The notes under the pieces were generated by a model, which was given only the letters and a program-made list of their open reading frames with translations, ran no database searches and was not told where the DNA came from. Below are positions 11,001-23,000 of a stretch of 64,000 bases of DNA, piece by piece. Source of the DNA: Marisa cornuarietis (taxonomy: Eukaryota > Mollusca > Gastropoda > Architaenioglossa > Ampullariidae); contig SMMW01000576.1 in assembly GCA_004794655.1 (NCBI GenBank), forward strand, positions 1,501,501 through 1,565,500, in the 5' to 3' direction. Both the position numbers and the translations under genes were made by a program. Position 1 is the first letter of the stretch. The number at the start of each line of letters is the position of its first letter.

Positions 11001-14000
11001 AATTAAGCTTTTTATGAATTAAGTTCTTAAAGTATGGAGAAAAGTGTTGTATTTCTGTTCTTTTTCACTGACAGTACCACAAGATTTAATATTTCACTCA
11101 AATAGCTTCAATACTCCCACCCAAAAGTTGCTTCAGTTGGTAAATTTCGTGTTCACAGACTGAAGAAAAAATAAAGGAATGGGAGAAGAAAATGATTGAA
11201 CTTGTCATTGGTGGTCACCCTGATATTTCTGCTTCATTTGTATATGCTTCCAGAAGGTTTGTTCTCTAGGCCTACATTATATGAAGCATGGCTATTGATT
11301 GATGGTGTATGCAAAATGTGTGAAATTCCATGTTTGGTACTTGTGTTTAGTTTTAATTTGGCCTTAAGTAAAAAAATTGCACAATACACCAGAAATATAA
11401 AAGCCGATACGGTATCTTTGCTTGTTACCAACTGTCAGTTCCACAATTTTACTTAAAGAAAAAGTATATCACTAGTAATATGACAAGACAGTACCTTGAT
11501 GTCAAGGATCAAGGTCATGATAATACGAGTATATATACAGTAATGTGACTTTTTTGTGAGTTTGGTCTGTAAAACCCCCCAAAAATTTTACCTGTGAGTC
11601 TGAAAATCCCTAACAATTTTAAATGGATCTGTAAATTCTAATGCATTTTATGGATGGGAAATGCTGTTTATGATAATGCTTATTTAGAGATTATAATGCT
11701 GTTTTTTTATACATCAGCAACAAGGATTTCACCTACAAGGTCTTCAAGATTGTGGTGAAAATTTTTTGTCCGCAGAGAATAGTTTATTTTAGTGACAATA
11801 CATTCCAATTTGTTTCAGGTAGTTGGATAGCATTTTTTTATTGGGTTAGTTGAACAATCTGGTCTAGATCAAAGGAAGTTTAATTGCTTGTGTATTGTTT
11901 ATTATTGACCCTCTTGGTTCAACATAAAAATGTAACATTACAATGACTGGCTTATAAGTGAAGACTACGAAGACGACAGTGGTAGAGTTTGTTTTTTTAT
12001 TATTGCTGCTTTGAGATAAACATTAGACCAAGAAACCTATACATTTTTAAAAAAGAGAAAACTTGAACTTTGCAATAAAAAGTGTTGAAAATCACCTTGC
12101 CCGTGCTATCTGACAAAGTCACAATCGTGGCCTTTCAAACCAAGAGAGTTAACAGTAACAACAAATGTGAGTTTGCTATTATCTTCAGAGATTTTTTATT
12201 TTACAACAAAATTACATCATTTAAATTTGTATAACTTTTTTCACTTCTCAAGAATACTCTTAGACAATAATGTTGATGCTTTTTTAATTTTTTTAAAAAT
12301 TATATTTCAGTTTTGATGATGAAGGGTATGGAGCTATTAATAACGACATCACTCTCCTCACTGCTGGATTTAGCATTGTCTTTGCCTTTGTGCTGCTATC
12401 TCTTGGCAAATTTAACCTCACGGAACATAAGGTGATATCTTACTTAAATAACAAAAGCTGACTATGCTTTTAATAGACAAAGCCACTGTCCACTTTATAT
12501 TTTATAACATGTAAAATAATTTTATAACATCAAATAATATACATGATATACCTTGCATGTTAGCATTTTTATTGTTTTATGATTATACGTTATAGCTTTG
12601 AAGGAATAGTTAGGGAACATGTATGGAACATTTTTAAAATTTTCTGTGGTAGATCTGTGTGTCAATGGCTGGCATAATGTGCATAGGACTGGCCATTTTG
12701 TTTGCGTATGGTCTGGCAACAGCAATGGATGTTATATACAGCCCAATTCAGACCATCATGCCTTTCATGTTATTGGGTAGGTGATGCCAGACAGTTCAGA
12801 TTTTTTTTCTTTCTAGCACCAGTTTTCATTGTATTGCACATTGGGCTGCAAAGCTTATTGAAATCACAAAAGGGTGTCACAAGTTCTTGCATGTACTTAG
12901 AAATAATCTTACCATCAATGCAAAACACATCTAATTTGGTGTCATAATTTGTGTAATTTGTAATTGTTCTCTTTATTATCTTTCAGCTGATCAGAAAAAA
13001 TAGTTTTCATTACATTAATTTTTTATGTATTTTTTCACGCAAACATAGATTTAACACTATAAGGTTATCATTTCTGACAGATACAAAAGAGGCAAAAGCT
13101 ATATACAGCCCATTTTAGTGATATATTCTGTGGAAGACTATGTACCAAATAAAGTTGATACTGATTATTTATTCTTAGAGTAACACTTATCCAAATTTCA
13201 TTTCAGGTGTTGGGGTTGATGACATGTTTGTTGTGCTTGAGGTGTGGAAAAATCTGAGTCCAGAAGAAAATAATTTACCAGTTCCCCAGAAAATTGCCAC
13301 AACACTTAAACATGCAGGTGTATCCATTACTGTTACTTCTCTTACTGATGCAGTGGCCTTTGGGGTTGGAGCTTCCACAGTAAGAATTGTAAAAAGAATC
13401 TACTTTTGTATATCTTAGATGTGGAAACAACAGTTTTTATAGTGTAATCTGCACATTTATGAATGTACAATACAACTTTATTAATCCACAAGGGCAATTC
13501 TAGATAGTGCTCATATGCTAACAATATACAGATAAGTACATAGTATACATGGTGAAATAATTCTCTTATGCACACTATTTATGTACACATACTCCCAACA
13601 ACAATACCGGCTGGAGGGGACGAGCTCTCTCTGCTCTTTTTCTTTTATTTCGTGTAGTGCCTTTGGGTATTTGGTGTTTGCTGATAACTGTTAATCTGTG
13701 CTTTTCGCTGCGTTTCACCTGTCGCTGTTCTGGACTATTTTCTGAGCCTGTGCCCCATTTTTGTCGTCTTTATCGTCTAACGGTCGTGAACGCCATATCT
13801 ACATAATCTCAACTCCTGGATTTTTGCTTGTTGATTTAAATCATCACTACCCTGCAGATTGCTCAACACTTTCTGCTCTACTTCGGTACATTTTCCTCGC
13901 ATCATTCTTTCCGCTGCTTTAGATTGTGGATGTCCGTGAGTCAACAAGCATGGACTTGATTCTCTCATCTCTTGTCTACATCGTTGCCTCCTGCTTCATC

Positions 14001-17000
14001 TATTTTCTTCAGTTCCGCTGTACGTGTTGATGTGACCTACGGGACAGTCGTATGTGCGCTAACAATGAACAACTTAATGTTTATATGTGCCGCCACCTCC
14101 ACCACTAACTATTCCACTGATACTACGACTACAAATCTCAGCTGCAGCTGGTAGTTTAACTGAGCTGTTGTGCATCTATGCAGACGGCATTCACTTTGAA
14201 AACACAAGGAACTGTTTGTTTTGAGACCATTATTATTCTCATGTCTGTGTGTTTATATTTTAAGCGCCTTGAGTCTGGCTAATGCTGGAAAAAGGTGCTG
14301 TACAAATGTTCTATTTATTATTTATTAACAGTAAGAGACAGTTGGTGACCTTTGGTCACCTAAGGCTAATACAGGATCATGCCTAGTGGAACTGATCAAG
14401 TGAATGGCATGTAGAATGAATGAGATGCGGTGATGATTGGTTCTGCAGCCAGACGATAAGAGTAAGAACTCACATACCAATATATGATCAGGAATAGTGA
14501 GGATGCAGGATGCCTTCCTAACGATTTGCTGATGACTTAAGGCTGCCAAGTCCCTCTGCCTGGTTCCGGTGGTCTTGGAACAGATATTAACAAGGGAGAT
14601 GACTGTTCCTGTTCCCTAGGGAGAGGTTGTGGAACAAGAAATGAAAGGTTGTTATCAAAGATATTACCCAAATATTGATAAGAGTGGACTAACTCAATGG
14701 CATCATCATGGATAGTACTGATGACTGCCTCAGGCTTGTTTATCCGAAAGTTGAAGATCATTTCCTTAGTCTCTGAGGCATTCAAGACAATAATAATAAT
14801 AATGATGATTTCTATAGCACCTTTCTCCACCATTAAGATGAACTCAAAGTGCTTTACACGAAGAACACCACACATACATGATAAATGCTAGCGGCCTACT
14901 GTTGTCAATTCTGGAATCGAGGACATACGAGGACAAGTGTTTTCCTATTTTTCAGGCTGATCATGATAACTTACACAATGAACACATCGCTATTATTTTC
15001 TTATGAGGACACCCACCAATGACATGGATGTGCTTACAGTTGCATGGGTTAGTTTTAGAATCATTGAAACATAGCTGAATTCTTGTAGTACGATCATCAG
15101 GTTAGTTTTACAATCACCATAAAAGCCAGATTATGTTCAAGAATTTCTGGATTGAACCACAGGAGGCAATCAACAGCATGTTCGGGGTAGTCATAGTCTG
15201 TTCACCTCCACCATTGCAGTTCCATTGGACACGTTTCTGGTAGCGGCTTTAATCAAATCAGCGTCTGTTGTCTCCCGTTGAAAACACATCGTCATTAAAT
15301 TATCCGGAAAGCACTTTCTAAGCAATTTCAGCACAGTGTCCAGCGATTTGGTGTTCTTAGAGGCGCCACTGCGTGGAATGGTGTTAATGTCACGTGGGTC
15401 TCCGGGATGGATGGACAGGACAAGAATGACGGCTGACAGCGTTGTGGTCATGTAGTAGATCATGGCGCCCAGACAAGGAAGTTTTCATCACAGCAGTCAG
15501 GAAGAACACCATGCACTATGAAGATGTTGATTATTATACAAAAGTGACATCAAGGCAGTGTCATCAGAAAATTTAATAAGAAAGCTGCTATCCATACTGG
15601 TTCTACAACTGTTAATATATGGTATGAACATTACTGGAGACAAGCAGCACAGCCTTGAGGGGAACATCTACAGGTGACAACAGGATATGAGAGAAGACTA
15701 TTAACAAAAACTCTGTGCCTGTTTGTTAAAAATTCCAGGATCCAGAGAGTTAGCTGGTGGGATAGATGGAAGTCTGAAACTAGGCTCATTCTAACAAGTG
15801 AGATTGCTCAGTGTTAAAAGCAGAAGAAAAATCAGCATAGAGCAGCTTGACATGAGCTCTAGGATTCACTAGATGTTTGTAGTGTTTAGCATAAGCAGCT
15901 TACCATCGTTGACACCTCTTCCAGCTCTATAGGCGAACTGCAGCAGATCAAGATATTGATCAACAACAGTCATAACTTCACTCCTTACAATTTTTTTGTA
16001 ATGTGTGTGTGTGCATGCATGTGCTTTGTCGTATATCTGCATTTATTTGTTTATATGCAGTGTTATGTGCATATACATTAATACAGTGCCAGTGATGTAC
16101 AGATGCTTACTTGTATTATAATTCTAATGCTTAGTGTTTTATGTAATATCTTTATGTTTATGTAATATTTGTTAAAGTTAGTTTCTTTCAGGATTTTTAT
16201 TGTCATATCTTTTGAAACTGTCATCAAAGTAGGAAAGGGTATATTTTAATCATAAATTAGATAACAAAATAGGCTATTTAGCAGTTGAATTGTTTATCAA
16301 ACCCTTGAAGATCCACCTGACTACAAATTATAGGATTTAGTACCTTGTATGTAACACACTATACTCAACTGGCTCAAAGCCAGTTTTGAGTAAAGTTTGT
16401 TTTAAACTACTTTCTTATTCTTTCAGGTAATTCCAGCACTGAGTTCATTTTGCATTTTTGCAGTCCTTGGCATTCTCGGGCTGTTTATTCTGTTGGCAAC
16501 TTTTTTTTCTGCATGCTTGACTCTCGATGAGAAGCGCAGGAGATCTGGCCTTGATGCTTGCATTGTATGTTGCAAGCACAGTAACTACATGCCTAACAAA
16601 TGTAGTCAAGGTGCATCTCTCCTACAAATATTTTTCTCCCGACTGTATGCACCTGTGTTAATGACAAATCTTGCAAAGGTATGGATAAAAGCAAGTTTAA
16701 AATAACCATATTGTGCAATAGGGAGCACCACTGGTCGCAATGAAGGGCCAACTAAATCAATTATTGGTTGAATATATCATACATTAAAATTTAAGAAATA
16801 ATTTTTTTACCTTAGGCTTGCAATTAAAAGTAATATTTTCATGAAAGAACTAGTACAGCTTTATTTATGACAAATTCTTGTTCAGACCAGAGTAAAAACT
16901 GTTGTTCCTTAAAGACCAACCTGAATAGTTTACGTTTTTTGCAGATATCGGTAGATATGTGCTATATATAAAACTTACCTGTAAATGTTAGCCTCCAAAA

Positions 17001-20000
17001 CCCATCCTTTAATTATCTGCTACTGTCGCACCTGCGATCAATTAGTGCCGCTAGCAGTGTACTACGTCATGCTACTGCATCATTCACAACATTGCCAACT
17101 GTCAACACCAAACAAAGAATGAGCGACAGTTCATGTTATTTGAACGTGGAAACTGCATTTCTTGTGGTTCTCAAAAACTGCTACTTTAGCACGAGAAATG
17201 CAGACTTTCAACATCTGAGTAATGTGAACTGTTACTCATTCTCTCTGTTTGGTGTTGACGGCTGGCAATGTTGTGAATGGTGCACTAGTGTGAAATAGTA
17301 CACTGTTAGCAGAGCTCATTAATCACAGGTGTGAATTGCATACTTTGCTAGCAGATAATTAATTAACGGATGGGTTTTTGAGGCTAAAATTTACAGGTTA
17401 GGTTTATATTGCCTACATCTACCGATATCTGCAAAAAAATGCAAACCATTCAGGTTGGTCTTTAAGGCTGTACTGCCTTTCACTTGCCAATCACTGATAA
17501 CTATAGCTAATATAACTTTGCATATAAATATATTGCTTTGTTGGCTTTGATAAACTGTTAGTATATTTTGCATGCATGTTTCTATTTTAAATACTTTTTT
17601 TCATATTTCACATATATAATCTCAAGAAAATCAAGAGTGATAGAGCTAGCTGCATATGTGTGCTTTGTTTTACAGGTCTTGATCATCATAGCATCTCTGG
17701 TAGTTTTCAGTGTCAATCTGTGGAGCTTCAGTAAAATGAAAACAGAGTTTAGCCTTGCTTCTTACATCCCTAGTGACTCCTATGCCTCTGCCTATTTCCA
17801 AGCCAAAAGAAGACTTTTTAGGAGCAAAGGAGAAGATACAGCTGTATATTGTGGTCAGTGCCTAAGATTTTGCTTTTTTCCCGCTGCGCTTATACACACT
17901 TACAAAATGAAGCCAAGTGGGATTCAAGAGATAGTAATCTATTATTTGTTGGCAGCGAAGACTAACCTTTACTCACTTCACCATGTTATTTCAAATTCTA
18001 GTATTCAAGAAGAAAAAATACTGCTTGTGCAAAAATTAAAAGATTTACCAGTTTCATTGCATTTAATACCTGTCCTTGTGTATAATCTTACTATTTTTAT
18101 AATATAAACTAGAAAACTATTTTCATTTTTGTGAACAATCATGAATCTAAATAATGAAAATGCCTTGATCTGAGTAGTTAATGCTTCTGTTTTTTGTAGA
18201 GAGGTATTACAGTTAATGATTGCAGTCATGTTTATTTTTTATTTAAGGGGAATTTAGCTACCTGCAGTACAGCCAGCAGCTGGAAAATTTGCATCTACAA
18301 ATTTCATCAAGTCCCAGTATCCTTAATGGTACCATTAATGCCTGGTTCATCCATTATCACAAATGGCTTACTTACAATGGTATATGCATATCTAAACTTC
18401 TTTTCTTGGAGACCTTTTTTTTATTCCAGCTTTTAGAAAAATCCTTTCCTGGATACCAAGAATTAATTGAAGACAGTTTTTAACGGCCTTTTATAGAGCT
18501 TTAAAAAAAAACTTCTACTATTTAAATTTCAGAATTTTGGAAAAAATCTGTGGAAATGTATTCTTATCTTGATTACCTTAAAAAATCAGGGGTGGGCAAA
18601 GTATGGCCCACAGATGTCTTTGTGAAGTGTATTTATTATTTGTTTTTATTTGAACCTAGCTTAATTTGATTAATTTATCAAATACGACTTAGAACTCAGC
18701 AGTCCATAACATTCTAACTCATAATAAGTACAAAAATAGCAAGTAATGCAGCTAGTGTGTCTGATGGAGTCATGAGAGCATCAGCGGCAGCTGTATCAAA
18801 GGAAAGGCTGATGGCAACGTATTGTGCAGCATGACTAATTGGTTTGTTTTCACATCGACTGACCACCGCTTCATCAGTTCTTTCTGTGCTATCTGGCATG
18901 TGAGGCGACAGTAAGGGACCTCTATCTGGATCTGTCTGATGCTGTTCCGGGGGTTGTCTCGAGTGATAGGCCTCTGATCTTGAGGTCCTTTTTGATGGTT
19001 CGCCCCATGTCTCTTTGGGCTTCCCTCTGTTCCTCTTTCCTTGCCGTGTCCATCGCAGGGATGTTCTGGGGATTGAGTCTGGAGGCATACGGCACATGTG
19101 ACGCTGCAGTTGGATTGCTTCTCACGCAGCTCTTCATTTGAGATGGTGTTGGGCCAGAAGATCTTTTGTATGCGCCGCAGACACTTGGTTTGAAACACTT
19201 CTAGCTTTTTCTCAATGGAGGCTGTGGTCTTCCAGCATTCTGACCCATACAGGAGGACACTAAAGACGTTGCTCTTGAAAATCCTGATCTTTGTATAGCT
19301 GCTGAGGTCAGTGGATCTCCAGATGAAGCATTGCAAAAGCTTGGTTGGCTTTGCTGATCCTGGTGTTGACAACAGGCAAGGATTTGCTTATGAAAGTGAT
19401 ACAGTACATCAAGAAACATGGACTTCCATGGGGAAAATTGAGAAATGTCACTACAGATGGATCTCCAAATTTAACCAGCAGGAATGTTGATCTTCTTACC
19501 AGAATTCAGCATACTGTTCATGAAACGTATCCCAACCATCAAGAAGCTTTGTGCACATGTATTATGCATGAAGCATGTTGTGAATACTGTAATGAAAATA
19601 GTAAACTTGATTAGAACAAGAAGCCACAACTATTGGCAGTTTATATTGTTGTTGAAGGACATTGAAGCTGATCACAAAGTTGTTCCCTACCACACAAATG
19701 TCTGATGGTTTAGTTTGGGAAAAAATGTTACGTTTTATACATTAATTCGGTAAGTGAACACCATTGTGTACACATTTAGCATCCCATTTTCACTAGATTT
19801 GTTGTGTAGTCACAGCATGGGTTTTTGGTATGTTGGCAGGATACTGCAAAGTTTAGAATGTTGAGATCAGCTAAGAAAAAAGAAAACTTTACATACTGCT
19901 GCCTTCAATAAACATGGCAGTTTTCTGATTAGTGTCTTCCCGTCACTTTCTCATTATTTCTGTTATAGATTACTTGCCATCAACAGAGCAGGAATATGTA

Positions 20001-23000
20001 TCCTACCTGCACCATTTCCTTGGGAACAGCACAGCTGGCCAGGCACTGCGCCATTTTGTCATATTTGACAGCGACTCATCACCATTGGTTATAAAGGTAG
20101 AGGTATCATAGAATTTAGTTTGTTATTTCCAGATCTTTCTGCTTCTTACATATTTCCTCTCTCTGTTATTCACTTTCTCTATTGTCTGTCCCAGTTTGCA
20201 TCACTTTACAAAAGTAGTGGTGATTGCTGTTCTTGTTTTATGCAGGAGAGAAACCAAGTAGTTAATAGCTATGGTTGAACATGAATAATATACAGTGGTT
20301 TTGATGAACATTAGCTTTATGTCCTGTCACTACAGTAATGCCATTTAAAGCTGCTTTTTGTGTTCACTTTCTTAATCTATAATTTACTTATTTTATTATA
20401 TATGGGGAAAACATTTCATCTTAAACAACTTAAAAACCTATACGAGAAATATGTTTGGTTAAAATTTTTTTTTTCACAGAAATGGTGAAACGTTGAACAA
20501 AGCAGTGACCACACTAAATTATAATTTTTATATTTGTTGCATTTTCAGGCATCCTATTTCACACTTCAGCACGTAATGCAGCCGGACACTAAGAGTGGTA
20601 TCGCTGCTATGGACAGTCTGATCTCACTCATAGACAATGCAGGTCTACCCCTCGGTGATAAAGGAAGCAATCTACCAAAACACAAGTGTTTTGCATACTC
20701 TCACTCCTACTTAACCTATGAGACAAACAGAGTAAGTCCACATTTTATGCATATGCAGGTTTATCTGTCCATTGTAAACATGCAGTGAAGATGTTTTTGC
20801 CAGAGAAATATTTCCTTGACAGAAAGTTTTTTTTTCTAGTTACTCTGGCATGACCAGTTGAAGCTTTTTTAGAATAAAATTTGCCAGAAAAATACTGATA
20901 AAGACAATGTCAGCAGTCTTAATTGCTTTTATAATCTGTTTTAGGGCTTATTAGATATATTCTTGAGACAAGTGTTTTAGAGCAGATATATTTCTGAGCA
21001 GGGATTGAAGTGAGCTATGTCTCGTATTCATTCAAGCTGAAGAATTCTTTAGAGCACTTGCTTTTTCTATAAGTGATATGAACGTTGAAGTATATAATTA
21101 TATGAGAATTTTTATTTGCCTCTTATTTTACAGGTTCTTCATAAAGAACTGCTTCGGAATCTAGCTATGTCAGGAGCTTGTGTCCTTGTTGTAACCACAA
21201 TACTTATTGCTGACTTATGGACCAGCACCCTGGTGTTTTTGTGTGTCATTTTTACTGTGGTCAGAATCGCCGTTCACACCATTTAACAACAGTTACTACT
21301 TCAATTTTCAGTCTGTTATATAGTTGTTCACCAATACAATTTTTCCATACTTTTTATGTGAAACAAGGCACAGTTAAAAAAAAACTATTAAAAAAATATA
21401 TTCATAATAATGTCTTCATTTCCTTAACTCGATCTATACTGAACACTACGGAAGTCTAAGCGGCGGTTCCGAACCCTTGGACAGATGTATTTACCCCTTT
21501 TTCAAAAAATAATAAAAAATTAACTAAAAGAGGTAGAAGAACAACTCAAATTGATAATGATAGATCAAAATGTAGAGAAAAGGAATAGCCTAACCTTGTG
21601 TTTGCTTGAAAACACACTTTTATAGTATTCCCAACAGAAAATGCCATGATAATGAGCTAAAAAAAAACTCCCGCAACGTAAATGAAAATAACATAAGGGA
21701 AGAAACTACTGAAATCTTTCGGAAATAGTCCACCATGATTCCCTCCCTTTAAAAACTAGTCCAGCCAATCAAAAAATTCGTTTGTAAGAGGGTAAAATGT
21801 AAACAAATGGTCGAGCGTCATTTTGAATTATCAAAAGTATGTTGCGGTTTACTCAATTTGTCATGGATTTGTACTTCGACAACCGCAAAGGAGAAGAAAA
21901 TAATAAGTAATATTTAAATTCTAATGTATATTCTAATAAAACATATGTTTGTTTGGTACTTTATGTCTGTATATATTGAGTAAATAATTTTTTTGTTATT
22001 TTCTGAAATTTACGTTCAAGTGTTCTAAAACACGTACAGTTGATTTGATTTTAGTACTTGAAGACAAAACCTATTTATCTTAAAATTTACACCAAGTGAA
22101 TAATTTAAAAAACTCTTTAAAACGGTGTATTACAGATGGTTATCTTTACTGTAGATTAATAAATATAAATTTTCAAAGCTGCCGGTCGAAATTTCAATAC
22201 CGGGAATTCGCTAGCCTTTTACCAAACAGAAAGACAGGTAGCGTGGGAAAATGCAAAGACTTCCTGTTAAAACTTACTTCCTACATTTTTTTAAGAAAGA
22301 CAATTGTGTTCAGAAATGAATAAGCTATCTTATTTATTAAGTATTTTTTCTTTTAAAAAAACGATGTTTAAGAGTAACAACATTTAAAACCTGCATCACA
22401 CCATAGGGTGCGAACCGGGTTCAGGCGAAGATCACTTGATCGCCCCTATGAGGGCGATCGGTAAGGAAAGAGTTAAATCCTTTTTTGCCTCTTAAGTTTT
22501 AGTTGTTCTTTTGATGAGATTTTGTGTTAAGGGCTAAAACATAATACAGCAGCATTGACTACAATCTTAAACAGCAAACTTTTCTAACTTAAAAAAACCC
22601 CAAAATTTTGAAGTTAATAGTGTTTAGCAGAGAACTCAGATATACCTTGAAAATTTCAGTGATGTGCTAATATGATCTTTTTCCACACTTTCATTTAACT
22701 CACTTTGCTTGCTTGCTTGCTTGCATGTCTGCCCCAGCAAATTTTTTTGTTAGTAATAAATTTTTCACCCACTTCCCTTCATCCTGTAGGTCTGAGTTTT
22801 TCACCAATTACTCATTTCCGGTTACATTGCAGTATTTCCCTTTCCAGCAGTCCACCAATAGTAAAAAAATTTTTTATGAGAACTGATGGGCTGTATTAGG
22901 GGAGATAAGTAACTGCTGCTCTAGGACTAATAAACTATGGGTATCCCCCCTAATTTAGCGTTTAAGAAGGGAATAAAGTCATAAAATGAAAAAAATGCCA

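Larger units (their letters stand above)
14332..15985 (-). mobile_element. Rex/L2-type LINE reverse-transcriptase remnant
   Basis: On the minus strand, from 15985 downward, the frames read LQFAYRAGRGVNDG, VKLLYADFSSAFNT, WILEFLTNRH and a degenerate PQGC region (to about 15490). SETKEMIFNFR and ELVHSYQYLGNIFDNNLSF follow at 14782-14639, then an EFLLLSSGCRTNHHRISF terminal block (about 14520-14400). The order matches the reverse-transcriptase palm and thumb and the C-terminal end of Rex/L2-like LINEs. Stops and frameshifts make it inactive. About 700 bp of other sequence, including an SLC1-like fragment, separates the FADD region from the KTKE block. Confidence 0.8.

Noticed and set aside
18532..18592. 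Possible extra exon between exons 12 and 13 of the Patched-domain gene
   Set aside because: An acceptor-like site precedes it, but exon 12 joins exon 13 in phase to give the expected NDYLPSTEQEY sequence without it.
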